64,000 nt of DNA. It comes from Methylocapsa palsarum. GTDB lineage: Bacteria; Pseudomonadota; Alphaproteobacteria; Rhizobiales; Beijerinckiaceae. Where the stretch lies: contig NZ_FOSN01000005.1 of the NCBI RefSeq assembly GCF_900114285.1, positions 62,001 to 126,000 on the forward strand. The letters run 5' to 3'. The position numbers and the translations under genes were made by a program. Shown one piece after another: positions 51,035 to 60,714 of this stretch. How positions within the stretch are numbered: position 1 is the first letter of the stretch; every line of letters begins with the position of its first letter. The notes beneath the pieces are model-generated. The model worked only from the letters and a program-made list of their open reading frames with translations, did not search any database and was not told the DNA's origin.

Positions 51035-51694
51035 CTACTCGACCGAAATCGACAAAGCTTCGCGCCCTTTCGGAGTATCGACAACCCGCATCGTGACAGG
51101 CTGACCTTCAGCCAGGCCCTGTACGCCGGACGGCCCAAGGATCGAGATATGGACGAAGACATCCTTCCCGCCATCGTTCGATTGAACGAAACCGAAGCCC
51201 TTGTTGTCGTCGAACCATTTGACGGTCCCTGTGACGGAGATCGCCGTGGACGGATCAGGCGCGCGGCGCGCCGGACGCGGCGAATCGCCAAAAGAACGCG
51301 GCTGCGGCGCTCTTTCAACAGCGCCTGCCGTATCGACTTCGAGAACCCGCGTTACCTGAGCGCCTTTGACGCCATTGCTAACGTTCACTTTCAGCTTTGC
51401 GCCCGGAGGGACCGTTTCATAACCGGCGGCCTGGAGCGCACCAATGTGAAGGAACGCGTCTCCCGATCCATTGCTCAGTTCGACGAAACCGAATCCCTTG
51501 TCCCCCTTGAACCATTTCACAATCGCGTCGACGCTGGGACCGCTCGGCGGAGCCACCATCTCCGGCCCGCCGCCAGGAGCGCCGCCGAAACTTGCGCGCG
51601 GAGCCCGGCTCTGCCGCGGCGGATCGTAGGGTGAGGGGCCATCGTCATCGAAGCCGCGCTTCTTTGGTCCCCGGAAATCTCTACCTTTGCTCAT
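51035..51694 (-). CDS. Protein with two cold-shock domains
   Basis: The 219-residue protein has a basic, Gly/Pro-rich N-terminus (about 1-53) and two CspA-like domains, near residues 54-118 (IVKWFKGDKGFGFVE, DAFLHIGAL) and 152-217 (GTVKWFDDNKGFGFVQ, DVFVHISIL). Both keep the RNP-1 and RNP-2 aromatic residues for binding single-stranded nucleic acid. Double-CSD proteins of this type are common in Hyphomicrobiales and act as RNA chaperones. I chose ATG 51694; the frame extends 33 codons upstream without similarity. Confidence 0.9.
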   Translation of the reverse strand: MSKGRDFRGPKKRGFDDDGPSPYDPPRQSRAPRASFGGAPGGGPEMVAPPSGPSVDAIVKWFKGDKGFGFVELSNGSGDAFLHIGALQAAGYETVPPGAKLKVNVSNGVKGAQVTRVLEVDTAGAVERAPQPRSFGDSPRPARRAPDPSTAISVTGTVKWFDDNKGFGFVQSNDGGKDVFVHISILGPSGVQGLAEGQPVTMRVVDTPKGREALSISVE

Positions 51695-52110
51695 GATGTG
51701 CCCGCTTATATCCGCCTGTAACTGCCATTTGACTTCGACGTCGGCCTCTTGCCGATCCCTCGTCCACGCAACCCAATCCCACCCCGGAATCAACCAGCGC
51801 TATTCAACAACTGAACCAGCGCAAAAAGGCCGGCCGCCCACGGGCGCCAGCCAAAAGTATTGCCGTTGGTATTCGTTCTGAATGCCGATAGTCCCGTGAT
51901 CTCCAAATCATAACAACACTCAGAGCTTTTGGCTACTCCCAATTGGCTTTGTTCCACGCGAATGCTTTGCGGATTTCGGGGCTTTCAAGCGCTGGGAGTG
52001 GGAGAAGCCGATCTCAAGATATCTGATTCGCATAATCAATATTATGGAACCATATGGCATGGCGCTTCACTTTAACCATTAAATCAATGTGTTATAAAAA
52101 CCCGTTTGCG
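51695..52110. other. 416 bp region upstream of the cold-shock gene
   Basis: No gene is apparent. The segment from about 52015 to 52110 is AT-rich for this genome and contains CATAATCAATATTATG, a short palindrome. The region is likely to hold the promoter and a long 5' leader of the cold-shock gene; long structured leaders are typical of cold-shock mRNAs, but that is inference here. Confidence 0.45.
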
Positions 52111-52920
52111 TTAAGCTAAAACTTCAGACGAGAGCGTCATGCCGTCGAACGCCGGCTCGACATTCGGCGGAAGCTCGGCCCTCAATCTTTCGAAATCGAG
52201 GTCGGTGTGAAGATTGGTGAGGACGGCGCGTAGCGGCTTTAACCGATCAATCCACTCGAGTGTTTCAGGCAGCGAAAAATGGCTCGGATGCGGCGTGTGC
52301 CGCAAGGCGTCGACGATCCATAGGTCGAGGCCTTCAAGCGCCGGGACGCTCTCGTGCGGGATGGCGTTGAGATCGGGAGAATAAGCGATCCCGCCAAAGC
52401 GGAAGCCAAGCGCCCCGATTTCGCCGTGAGTCAGCTGCAACGGCAAGGCTTCGACTGGCCCGCCGGGTCCTCGAATCGTCACTGGCGAACCAGCATAAAG
52501 GCGGCGCTCATTGAGAAGCGCCGGGTATTGGCTTCCTGGCGGAGTTTCGAAAATATAGCTGAAGGTTGCGCGCGCGACCTCCGATGTCTCGGCGTCCATG
52601 TAAAGATCGATCTTATGTCTCGCGAGGATCACCAGGGGCCTGACATCATCGATGCCATGAGTATGGTCGGCATGCGCATGCGTCAGCAAAATCCCGTCGA
52701 GGCGCGACACGCCTGCGGCCAGCAATTGCTCGCGAAGGTCGGGCGACGTGTCGACGAGGATTTGAGTTCTGCCGCCGTCCGCGCCTATCCGCTCGACCAG
52801 AATCGAACAGCGCCGGCGCCGGTTCTTCGGATTTCCAGGATCGCACGCGCCCCAGCCTTGGCCGACGCGCGGAACGCCGCCCGAAGATCCGCAGCCGAGG
52901 ATTGTGATTTTGAGGTTCAT
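52111..52920 (-). CDS. PhnP-like MBL-fold metal hydrolase
   Basis: The 269-residue protein is a metallo-beta-lactamase-fold hydrolase. It opens with ILGCGSSGGVPRVG, has a Cys-containing GWGACDPGNPKNRRRRCS segment like PhnP, and the metal motif THAHADHTHG near residue 80. Further metal ligands are likely in LTHGE, YSPDL and LHTDLD. PhnP acts on cyclic phosphodiesters, but no phn genes are present and the true substrate is unknown. It overlaps tatD by 4 bp and is part of the metG-tatD-MBL run. Confidence 0.85.
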   Translation of the reverse strand: MNLKITILGCGSSGGVPRVGQGWGACDPGNPKNRRRRCSILVERIGADGGRTQILVDTSPDLREQLLAAGVSRLDGILLTHAHADHTHGIDDVRPLVILARHKIDLYMDAETSEVARATFSYIFETPPGSQYPALLNERRLYAGSPVTIRGPGGPVEALPLQLTHGEIGALGFRFGGIAYSPDLNAIPHESVPALEGLDLWIVDALRHTPHPSHFSLPETLEWIDRLKPLRAVLTNLHTDLDFERLRAELPPNVEPAFDGMTLSSEVLA

Positions 52921-53705
52921 GCGGCCGGAACGCCGGGCATTCTGGCGAACAGCCGAAACGCGTTGGCGCTTGTCGCCGCCGCCAGCCGGTCGGGTTCAAT
53001 CCCCTTGACCTCCGCGAGAACCTTCGCGGTGTCGGCGACAAAGGCCGGCTCGTTCCGCTTGCCGCGGTGGGGAACCGGAGCGAGAAAAGGCGCGTCGGTT
53101 TCAACAAGAATACGGTCTACCGGCGCAAATTCTGCGATCCGGCGCAGTTCCTCCGCATTCTTGAACGTCAAAACCCCCGAAAAGGAAATATAAAGCCCGA
53201 GCTCCAAGGCGGCTTCGGCCAGCGCGGCGGAGGAGGTGAAGCAATGCATCACGGCCGCGAACGCCCCCTTCCCTATTTCATCACGCAAGATCGCCGCCAT
53301 CTCTTCATCGGCCTGCCGGGAATGGATCACCAGAGGAAGCCCACTCTCGCGGGCGGCGGCGATATGGGTGCGGAACACCCGTTCGGCGAGCGCCCGGGGC
53401 GCGCGATCATGGTGGAAATCGAGCCCGGCTTCGCCGATGGCGACGCATTTGGGATGGCGCGCCAAGTCGAGCAATTGTTCGACGCTCGCCTCAGCGCCCT
53501 CATGAACATGGTCCGGATGATCGCCGACCGTGCAAAAGACATCCGGATAAGCGTCGGCGATGGCGCTGATTTCCCCGAACCGTTCAATTCTGGTTGAAAT
53601 CGTGATCATTCGCCCGACTCCCGCGGCGCGGGCGCGAGTCACCACGGCGTCGCGCTCGGCGGCGAAATCGGGAAAATCGAGATGGCAATGTGAGTCGATC
53701 AGCAT
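52917..53705 (-). CDS. TatD-family metal-dependent hydrolase
   Basis: The 262-residue TIM-barrel protein begins MLIDSHCHLDFPDF, with the metal-binding HxH, and continues with GEAGLDFHHDRAP near residue 93, VIHSRQADEEM near 128, VMHCFTSS near 151 and ETDAPFLAP near 203. TatD proteins act as 3'-5' DNA exonucleases or D-aminoacyl-tRNA deacylases; which applies here is not clear. I chose the ATG at 53705; a TTG lies two codons earlier. It follows metG by 143 bp. Confidence 0.9.
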   Translation of the reverse strand: MLIDSHCHLDFPDFAAERDAVVTRARAAGVGRMITISTRIERFGEISAIADAYPDVFCTVGDHPDHVHEGAEASVEQLLDLARHPKCVAIGEAGLDFHHDRAPRALAERVFRTHIAAARESGLPLVIHSRQADEEMAAILRDEIGKGAFAAVMHCFTSSAALAEAALELGLYISFSGVLTFKNAEELRRIAEFAPVDRILVETDAPFLAPVPHRGKRNEPAFVADTAKVLAEVKGIEPDRLAAATSANAFRLFARMPGVPAA

Positions 53706-53848
53706 GAGCAAGCTCGATGAATGAAACCTGACCTCTTTTCAAGCCTCGCGAACACGGCCCTCGCGCGAACGACGCAGGACCTTGAGCCGAAGAGGGTATT
53801 CTCAAGCTCGAGTTTTCTCAAAGTTTCCTTGGGGGATGGCTCATCAAA

Positions 53849-55444
53849 TTATACAGGTTCTCGATCCGACGGCGCATCCGCCTCCAGGTAACGCGGAAAA
53901 ATCGGCGCGGGCGGCGGCAATGCCGCGCCCGGCGTCAAACCCGCCTCCCCCTCGGCCCGGGCGAAAGTCCGCGCGTCCGGCGCAACGTCGAGCAGATCCA
54001 GCAGCTTCCCCGCCCCTTGGGGGATATAGGGCTGCGCCATGATCGCAACGATGCGCAGAACCTCGGCCGTAACATAGAGGATTGTCTCCATCCGGGCCGG
54101 GTCCGTCTTGCGTTTGACCCACGGCTCTTCACTGGCGAAATAGCGGTTTGCGTCGGCGACGACCCGCCAGATGTCGGCGAGGATCAAATGCAAGGCGAAG
54201 TCGCGCATCGCGGTCCGGGACTTTCCCGCCAGGTCTTTGGCCGCCGACAAAAGCGCCGCATCCGCCTCGCTGAACGCGCCAGGAACAGGCGTGCGACCGT
54301 CGCAGTTCTTTTGAATCATTGAAAGAGAGCGTTGCGCTAAGTTGCCGAGATCATTGGCAAGATCCGCATTGACTCGATTGACGATCGCCTCATGGGAATA
54401 ATTGCCGTCCTGCCCGAACGGCACTTCGCGCAGCAGGAAATAGCGGAACTGATCGACCCCGTAATGCTCGGCGAGCGCGAAAGGATCGATCACATTGCCG
54501 ACGGATTTCGACATTTTCTCGCCGCGGTTGAACAGGAACCCGTGCACGACGATCTGCCTGGGCAAGGGCAGGTTCGCGGACATCAAAAACGCCGGCCAAT
54601 AGATCGCGTGAAAGCGCGTGATGTCCTTTCCGATCACATGGACGTCGGCCGGCCAGAAGTGCGCCCGCGGAGCGGCGACGTCCGGGAATCCGGTGGCGGT
54701 GAGGTAATTGGTCAGCGCGTCGACCCAGACATACATCACGTGGTCGGGGTCGCCCGGCACCGGAACGCCCCAGTCGAAGGTCGAGCGGCTGATCGAGAGA
54801 TCGGTCAAACCGCGTTCGACAAAGGCGATGATTTCATTGCGATATTTTTCGGGGGTCACAAAATCCGGCTGCGTCCGGTAAAGATCGAGCAGACGGTCCG
54901 CATAGGCCGAAAGCGTGAAATAATAGCTGTCCTCCTCGACCCATTCGACCGGCGCGCCGGTCGGGGCGAGGCGCGCGCCGTTCGGGCCTTCGGAGAGTTC
55001 GGATTCGTCGAAAAACGCCTCGTCGCGCACTGAATACCAGCCGGGATATTTCGAGCGGAAGATATCTCCGGATGCGGCCATCCGGTTCCAGATTTCCTGG
55101 GCGGCGGCATGATGACGCGGCTGCGTCGTGCGCACGATGTCGTCGGCCGGCGCAAGCAGCGCCTGCCCCATCGCGGCGAATTGCGCCGCCGTCCTGTCCG
55201 CAAGTTCGATCGGCGTCAGCCCCTCGCGCGCCGCCGTCTGCTGCATCTTCTGCCCGTGCTCGTCCATGCCCGTGACGAACAGAACGTCATGCCCGTCGAG
55301 ACGCTTGAAGCGGGCGATCGCGTCCGTCGCGATCCGTTCGTAGGCATGTCCGATGTGAGGCGCGCCGTTGGCGTAGGGAATTGCGGTCGTGATGTAGAAT
55401 TTCGGCCTGGCCGAAGCCTGTTCGGCGGACGTCGATGCGGGCAT
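53849..55444 (-). CDS. metG: Methionyl-tRNA synthetase
   Basis: This class I synthetase charges initiator and elongator tRNA-Met. The 531-residue protein shows the HIGH motif in [10 protein letters not shown] near residue 31 and [12 protein letters not shown] near 312. The knuckle region ([16 protein letters not shown]) lacks the cysteines of zinc-binding types, and there is no C-terminal tRNA-binding domain, both normal in this order. It lies 42 bp after holB on the same strand. Confidence 0.96.
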   Translation of the reverse strand: MPASTSAEQASARPKFYITTAIPYANGAPHIGHAYERIATDAIARFKRLDGHDVLFVTGMDEHGQKMQQTAAREGLTPIELADRTAAQFAAMGQALLAPADDIVRTTQPRHHAAAQEIWNRMAASGDIFRSKYPGWYSVRDEAFFDESELSEGPNGARLAPTGAPVEWVEEDSYYFTLSAYADRLLDLYRTQPDFVTPEKYRNEIIAFVERGLTDLSISRSTFDWGVPVPGDPDHVMYVWVDALTNYLTATGFPDVAAPRAHFWPADVHVIGKDITRFHAIYWPAFLMSANLPLPRQIVVHGFLFNRGEKMSKSVGNVIDPFALAEHYGVDQFRYFLLREVPFGQDGNYSHEAIVNRVNADLANDLGNLAQRSLSMIQKNCDGRTPVPGAFSEADAALLSAAKDLAGKSRTAMRDFALHLILADIWRVVADANRYFASEEPWVKRKTDPARMETILYVTAEVLRIVAIMAQPYIPQGAGKLLDLLDVAPDARTFARAEGEAGLTPGAALPPPAPIFPRYLEADAPSDREPV

Positions 55445-55486
55445 GGACAGTAAATCCAGACAGGTGCGCTACGCCCCGGCGAAGCT

Positions 55487-56596
55487 TTACGGTGACGCGG
55501 AAGTCCGGGAAGCAGCCGCCAGGCCGGAGAAAATGGACATGACCAGCGGACGTTTGTCGAGATTGAACGTTTCGGTCTCGCGCACCGCCTCGTTCACTCT
55601 TTCCCACACCTCCGCGTAGGGCGCAAGCCGACGGACTTGCCCGCCCTCGCCCGAACTGGCGCTGTCGCGCACCCGGCCCTGCAACCAGTCGAAGACGGAT
55701 CCGAGCATCGATTCGAAATCGTCGTCGGAACCCGGAAGCGCAATCCGGTCGGCCAGGGCGTGAACCTCACGCCAGTCGATTTCTGGAAGCAGGTCGAGCA
55801 TGCGCAACACTTGCGTGTCGAAGGCGAGGCCCTGCCCGCTGAACCGCCGCAAGACAGTGTGCAGCGAGCCATGCCCGAGCGTGATCGCTCGCGAAAGATC
55901 GCCGTCGTCGGCCAGCGACCAGGGCGGCCCGAGAGACCTGACGATTCGAGCCAAATCGTCGGGGCCGGGAGGCGCCAGGACGATCTTGCGGCAGCGCGAA
56001 CGGATGGTGGCGATGACGCGGCCGGGCCTGTGCGCGACGATCAGGAAAATAGAACGCGGCGGCGGCTCCTCGATCAGCTTCAGCAGCGCATTGGCGCAGG
56101 AGAGATTGAGGTCCTCGGCGCTGTCCACGATGCAAATCCGAAAACCGTCTCGCCCGGCAGCCCGGTGAAACATGTGACTGGCGCGGCGGACGTCGTCGAC
56201 GCGGATTTCGCTGAAGAGTTTTTTTGATTTTTCGTTCCAGGCGCGGCGGAGCAAAAACAGATCCGGATGCGAGAGCGAGGCGGTCTGGCGCGCGGCGGGA
56301 TGGTCTTCCGGAACGAACAGCCCGGCGCGGGCGTCAGCGTCAAATTGCGCGGGGTCTGGATATGCAAGCAGGTAACGGGCGAGGCGCCACGCGAGAGTCG
56401 CCTTGCCGGCGCCTTCTGGGCCGCCGATGAGAAAGGCCTGCGGCATGCGTCCCGACGCATAAAGCTGAAACAGCTCCCTTTCAGCGTCGTCGTGGCCGAA
56501 AAACTGAAGGGTTTGGCGCGGGTGCGGCGCGGCGTCGAAACGATCGGATTCCGGCAGCTCATCCGAAGCGCCGGCCGCAGATGATTTAGCCGCCAT
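55487..56596 (-). CDS. holB: DNA polymerase III delta-prime subunit
   Basis: Delta-prime is the stator of the clamp loader. The 369-residue AAA+ protein has a P-loop GGPEGAGKATLAWRLA near residue 58, and a sensor-like IVDSAEDLNLSCANALLKLIEEPP near 150-174, which includes the SRC-like arginine region further on (SRCRKIVL). It lacks the zinc-binding Cys cluster found in DnaX and some delta-prime proteins. The start overlaps the end of tmk by 11 bp, and the tmk-holB pair is widely conserved. Confidence 0.93.
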   Translation of the reverse strand: MAAKSSAAGASDELPESDRFDAAPHPRQTLQFFGHDDAERELFQLYASGRMPQAFLIGGPEGAGKATLAWRLARYLLAYPDPAQFDADARAGLFVPEDHPAARQTASLSHPDLFLLRRAWNEKSKKLFSEIRVDDVRRASHMFHRAAGRDGFRICIVDSAEDLNLSCANALLKLIEEPPPRSIFLIVAHRPGRVIATIRSRCRKIVLAPPGPDDLARIVRSLGPPWSLADDGDLSRAITLGHGSLHTVLRRFSGQGLAFDTQVLRMLDLLPEIDWREVHALADRIALPGSDDDFESMLGSVFDWLQGRVRDSASSGEGGQVRRLAPYAEVWERVNEAVRETETFNLDKRPLVMSIFSGLAAASRTSASP

Positions 56597-57380
56597 GGAC
56601 TGGAGCGCCTTCGGCGCAGTCGCCGAGCGCGGACGCGGTTTGGGAAAATATCCCGTGAACCGACGAATCGGCTGATTCTTGAACGCGTCCTTTAAGAAGG
56701 CGCAGAGAAATCGCGTCCCAGATCGCCCGCGTCACGGCGGCCTCGGGCTGCCCGGCGTCGATCACGACGCAGCGCTCCGGCTCCGCCGTCGCAATCTCTA
56801 GAAAAGCGGCGCGCAGGCTTTCGTGGAACCGAAGGCTTTCGCCCTCGAACCGATCGCTCGCCTCTTCGGGTCCGCGCCGCCGCGCGGCCCTCGCCAGACC
56901 CGTCTGCGCGGGCAAATCCAGAACAAGCGTCAGGTCCGGGCGCAGAGAGCCCAATGTGATCCGTTCCAGCGCGCGCAGGAAGCGTGGATCGAGGCTCCCG
57001 AGCGCTCCCTGATAGGCGCGCGTCGAATCCGAGAACCTGTCCGACACGACAAAGACGCCCGCGGCCAGGGCTGGTTCTATGGTGACGTCGATATGGTCGA
57101 TGCGCGCCGCCGCAAAAAGCAGCGCTTCGGCCGCGGATCCGAGCGGCTTCAGAACTCCTGAAAGGAGGGTTTGACGCAAAATTTCGGCGCCTGGCGACCC
57201 GCCCGGCTCGCGAGTCGCGATCGCCTCGAACCCCGCCCGCCTGAGTTGATCGACAATCAGGCGAAGCTGCGTCGATTTGCCCACGCCTTCGCCGCCCTCC
57301 AGAGTGATGAGCGCGCCCCGCCGCGACTGCAAGGCGTCTTTCGATTGAGGCAACGCGAACTCCGGAGCTTCCGGGATCAT
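56586..57380 (-). CDS. tmk: Thymidylate kinase
   Basis: Tmk phosphorylates dTMP to dTDP. The 264-residue protein has the P-loop LEGGEGVGKSTQLRL near residue 30, the REPGGSPGAE segment near 57, the DR(F) motif VVSDRFSDSTRAYQG near 112, and a lid region with RRRGPEEASDRFE. It is about 40-50 residues longer than usual: extra residues at both ends, with an odd C-terminal tail after RLLKGR. It overlaps both dac (4 bp) and holB (11 bp). Confidence 0.94.
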   Translation of the reverse strand: MIPEAPEFALPQSKDALQSRRGALITLEGGEGVGKSTQLRLIVDQLRRAGFEAIATREPGGSPGAEILRQTLLSGVLKPLGSAAEALLFAAARIDHIDVTIEPALAAGVFVVSDRFSDSTRAYQGALGSLDPRFLRALERITLGSLRPDLTLVLDLPAQTGLARAARRRGPEEASDRFEGESLRFHESLRAAFLEIATAEPERCVVIDAGQPEAAVTRAIWDAISLRLLKGRVQESADSSVHGIFSQTASALGDCAEGAPVHGG

Positions 57381-58546
57381 TGCTTCTTGATCAACTTGCG
57401 AAAAAGGTCGCCGCCATATTCGAGCCCCGCGTCCATCGCCCGGCGCGGCAGCGACCCGACGGCGACGGCGGCGGCGGTTTGGAGAGGCAGATCAAGAACT
57501 TGCGTCGCCCCCCGGAATACCTGAAGCCGCGCGACGTCGCTTCCGCTCGCGACTGGCGCGATCAACGGTCCCTTGTAAACCACTTTCGCGGTGAGTTTTT
57601 CGCCGGGAGTCCGGGGAACGAGGACCTTCACGGCCCCCTGCGCGACCAGCGGAACGCTCGACTCCTCGCCGCCAAAGACCTTGGCGTTTCCAATCGTTTC
57701 GCCCGGCTCGAAAATCGTCTTCGCCTCAAAGGAGCGGAACCCCCAAAGGAATAGTTTACGCGCCTCCTCCGCTCGCGACTTGGCGTCGGGCGCCCCATAG
57801 AGCGCCAGAACGAGGCGCTGCCCGTTTTGCACCGCCGAGCCGATCAAACCGTAGCCGCTGGCGTTGATATTTCCTGTTTTCAGCCCGTCGGCGCCGATGC
57901 TCATGGCGAGAAGCGGATTGCGGTTGGTCTGCTTGATTTTGTTGAAGGTGAATTCTTTTTCGCCAAAGTATTTGTAGAAATCGGGATATGTCTGGATGAC
58001 GTGATTGGCGAGAGTGGTCATATCGCGCGGACTGACTTTCTGTTCCGGATCGTCGCGGCCCCACGGATTGGTGAAGGTCGAATGCGTCAGGCCAAGTTCG
58101 GAGCCCCGCTTCATCATCAGGGTGGCGAACGCGCCTTCCGATCCGGCGACGCCTTCGGCAAGAGCGATCGCGGCGTCATTGCCCGAGACGATCACCAGCC
58201 CACGGATCAGATCCTCCACCCTCGCCTTGCTGTTCAAGGGAGCGAACATGCTGGAACCGCGCGAAGGCGCGCCGCCGTAACGCCACGCGTTCTCGCTGAT
58301 CGGAAGTTCATCGTCCAGCTTGATGCGGCCCGCCGTGATTTCGTGAAAGACGATTTCCGCCGTCATCACCTTGACCGTGGACGCAGGCACGACAGGTTCG
58401 TCGGCGTTCTTTTCGAAAAGAACGCTGCGCGTGTCCGAATCGATCAGGATGGCGTGAGGAATGTTGGTCTGGACCGCCTGAGCGCGCGCGCCGCTCCATG
58501 CGGCTGACAACCCAACGACGATCAGCGCGATCCCGATCCGACTCAT
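57377..58546 (-). CDS. dac: D-alanyl-D-alanine carboxypeptidase (penicillin-binding protein 5/6 family)
   Basis: This periplasmic enzyme trims the terminal D-Ala of peptidoglycan stem peptides. The 389-residue protein begins with a signal peptide (about 1-22, ending SGARAQA). The three active-site motifs are present: Ser56-xx-Lys59 in ASTVKVM, SGN near 118 (IVSGNDAAI) and KTG near 214 (GLKTGNINASG). A C-terminal beta domain and a likely amphipathic anchor (YGGDLFRKLIKK) follow. I chose ATG 58546 so that the signal peptide is N-terminal. Confidence 0.93.
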   Translation of the reverse strand: MSRIGIALIVVGLSAAWSGARAQAVQTNIPHAILIDSDTRSVLFEKNADEPVVPASTVKVMTAEIVFHEITAGRIKLDDELPISENAWRYGGAPSRGSSMFAPLNSKARVEDLIRGLVIVSGNDAAIALAEGVAGSEGAFATLMMKRGSELGLTHSTFTNPWGRDDPEQKVSPRDMTTLANHVIQTYPDFYKYFGEKEFTFNKIKQTNRNPLLAMSIGADGLKTGNINASGYGLIGSAVQNGQRLVLALYGAPDAKSRAEEARKLFLWGFRSFEAKTIFEPGETIGNAKVFGGEESSVPLVAQGAVKVLVPRTPGEKLTAKVVYKGPLIAPVASGSDVARLQVFRGATQVLDLPLQTAAAVAVGSLPRRAMDAGLEYGGDLFRKLIKKQ

Positions 58547-58781
58547 CACGGACTGAACCGCGAGGGTTGAATCCGCAGACGTTGAACACCCGGCGAGTAC
58601 GGCCGGGCTCATCCGTCCCACGCCGTCAGATCCGCGCCTTTTGGTTTCAGATCCCGCTGCAGCTAAAATCGTCTGACCTCATGTTTGCCCGCCCGGCGAT
58701 ATTGGCGCGGCGCGCATCGAGGTTCAAGGCAAACATTCGAAAAGGGTAAAGACAGCGACGTCGGCGTGGTTCTTGAAACGC

Positions 58782-59729
58782 TCAACGCGATCCGGTCTGC
58801 CGCATGCGCGCAGCGATTTTCACGCCCGCTCCGGGAATTGTGCCAAGATCGAACGGACGGGCGGGCGGCGTCGGTATGGCGCCGGCGTAAAAGCGCCGGC
58901 TGGAGCCTGATGAAGCGGCGGCGGGCGCGTCGTCATCGGCGGCGGATACGGCTTCTTCCAGGCTGGCTTTTACGGGAGCGGGCTCAGCGGCGGCCGTCCG
59001 CTGCGGCCTGGCTTCGGCCACCATGGTCGCGCCGTCAACGTTGTCGAGCGAGGCCGGGCCGTCGTTCCGCAAGGTCGCCAGTAATTGGCGGTCGTCCGAG
59101 CCGGCGAGACTGGCGGCGCCGACATATTCGATCTTGACCTTCGCAGTGCCATATCTACGGAAGTCGAGCGCGTCGGCCGTGGCCCGCGACACATCCATGA
59201 TCCGATTGGACGCAAACGGACCGCGGTCATTGACGCGGACGATCATGGAATAATTGTTTCTGAGGTTGGTGACGCGGGCGTAGCTCGGCAGAGGCATCGT
59301 CGGGTGGGCCGCCGTAATGCCCTCGCAATCGTAGACTTCGCCATTTGCGGTGCGGCGACCGTGGAAAGCGTCGCCATACCAGGAGGCGTTTCCGACAGCC
59401 GCGTATTTCTTTTCGCTGGGATAATAGGTCTGGCCCGCGACCGAATAGGGATGGCCGACGAGGTAGACGCCGCCCCCGCGCGGCGCAGGCTCTCCGATGG
59501 CGACGACGCGCTCGCTGGCCCGGCCATAGATCGAGGAGGGAAAATATTCCTTGGAATGTGCGGTGCGCTGAAGCGCCGGCTGCTGGGCGCATCCGCCAAG
59601 GCTCAGGGCCAGGAAACCGGACGCGCCGGCCACGAAGAGGCTGCGTTGCGGCGCCTTGTCTACGAAAGAACGGATGATCAGATTGGTAAAGCGATGCGAT
59701 GAGAAACAAGAAAACAGTTTCGCCCGCAT
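58782..59729 (-). CDS. rlpA: RlpA-family septal lipoprotein
   Basis: RlpA proteins are outer-membrane lipoproteins; some cleave denuded glycan at the septum. From the ATG at 59729 the protein has 315 residues: a rather long N-terminus, a lipobox LGGCAQQ near residues 47-53, and a double-psi beta-barrel near 105-205 (ASWYGDAFHGRRTANGEVYD, AHPTMPLPSYARV, VNDRGPF, DVSRATADAL). The tail is Ala/Pro-rich with no clear SPOR domain. The frame opens 30 codons further upstream without similarity. It leads the rlpA-dac-tmk-holB-metG series. Confidence 0.9.
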   Translation of the reverse strand: MRAKLFSCFSSHRFTNLIIRSFVDKAPQRSLFVAGASGFLALSLGGCAQQPALQRTAHSKEYFPSSIYGRASERVVAIGEPAPRGGGVYLVGHPYSVAGQTYYPSEKKYAAVGNASWYGDAFHGRRTANGEVYDCEGITAAHPTMPLPSYARVTNLRNNYSMIVRVNDRGPFASNRIMDVSRATADALDFRRYGTAKVKIEYVGAASLAGSDDRQLLATLRNDGPASLDNVDGATMVAEARPQRTAAAEPAPVKASLEEAVSAADDDAPAAASSGSSRRFYAGAIPTPPARPFDLGTIPGAGVKIAARMRQTGSR

Positions 59730-60050
59730 AACCGATTCCTTCGCTTCAGCGCGCCTCACCAAAGGTGCGGCGCCGGATAGGTTTAAGACCCGAAGCCCGT
59801 CCAACGGACAGTTTGGCATCTCTTGGTTGCCTAAGCCTTAAGGCTGCGGCGACGCTTGAACTATGCATGGAAACAAACCGGGAGCCGACTGGAATTTGGC
59901 GGATCCATAGCGCTCAAAGCGACGAAAACGACTATTGAAACGCAATAATAATGTTAAATTTCAATGTGATGTGCAATTTTACAACAGATCCCTGGAATTC
60001 GACTCCAGATTGCCCGAACGGGGCGACTGGGCCTAAATGTCAAGCGAATT
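59730..60050. other. 321 bp region between rlpA and vsr
   Basis: No gene is called. A sharply AT-rich part around 59930-59985 (AATAATAATGTTAAATTTC) probably holds the rlpA promoter. An 87-codon plus-strand frame from 59951 runs into vsr antisense and shows no known similarity. This region is where the conserved core block stops and accessory DNA begins. Confidence 0.5.
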
Positions 60051-60467
60051 TCAAGAAAGAAAGCTTAAGAGCCGAGTTCGCAAGGTCTCCAGACTGCGCG
60101 TCTCGCATTCCCAGACAGTCAGAACGGCCCAGCCCGCGGCCGCAAGATCAGCCTGCGCGGCGGCGTCCCGCCGGCGGTTGTTGGCGATCTTCGTCCGCCA
60201 GTAGACGACGTTAGTTTTCGGTGTCCGGGCCCCGCGCCGGCAGTCATGCCCGTGCCAGAAGCAGCCGTTGACGAAAATCGCCTTGCGGCGCGCGGCGAAC
60301 ACCAGATCCGGACAGCCCCGGAGCGCCTTGCAGTGAAGCCTGAAACGGAACCCGAGGCGATGCGCCAGCGAGCGCACGATCATTTCCGGTTTCGTATTGG
60401 CTGATTTCACCGCGCGCATCGTGGCGCTGCGGATCGCATCTGGAATTTGGATGATCTTCGGTTTCAA
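60051..60467 (-). CDS. vsr: Very short patch repair endonuclease (Vsr)
   Basis: Vsr nicks next to T:G mismatches produced by deamination of 5-methylcytosine. With the TTG start at 60467, preceded by AGGA at seven bases, it has 138 residues, close to the family norm. The catalytic Asp54 lies in RGCPDLVF; the zinc and active-site residues Cys69, His72, His74, Cys76 are in NGCFWHGHDC and a last Cys121 is in WECE. The NTKPE motif is near residue 24. A C5-methyltransferase gene lies 1.4 kb upstream on the same strand, separated by an AT-rich gene. Confidence 0.9.
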   Translation of the reverse strand: MKPKIIQIPDAIRSATMRAVKSANTKPEMIVRSLAHRLGFRFRLHCKALRGCPDLVFAARRKAIFVNGCFWHGHDCRRGARTPKTNVVYWRTKIANNRRRDAAAQADLAAAGWAVLTVWECETRSLETLRTRLLSFLS

Positions 60468-60569
60468 CAAGAGTTCCTGCCCAGAAGTCGCGCCGATCCG
60501 CGACAAACTCACGCGCGCTGGATAAGGGCGCAAACATTGCTAGGAACCAACACAACCTATGCTTGTTAT

Positions 60570-60642
60570 AACAAACAGGCCCAACTTTTAACAAACAGGC
60601 CCGGCTTCAAACAGACCTGGCTTTTAACAAATAGGCTTGGCG
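60570..60642. repeat. Degenerate tandem repeat of about 20 bp
   Basis: Four imperfect units with core AACAAACAGGCCCNNCTTTT start at about 60570, 60590, 60607 and 60626 (units of 17-20 bp). They lie between vsr and the divergent VirK/YbjX-family gene, in the likely promoter region of both. Confidence 0.65.
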
Positions 60643-60714
60643 AGGTGTTTTCACGCGGAGATGGGGATTGATGCTGCGATCGGCGGAATCTGGGTCCATC
60701 TGGGGGCGGTATCG

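Noticed and set aside
60570-60642. A CRISPR array
   Set aside because: Units are contiguous, degenerate and only about 20 bp long, with no spacers and no cas genes nearby.
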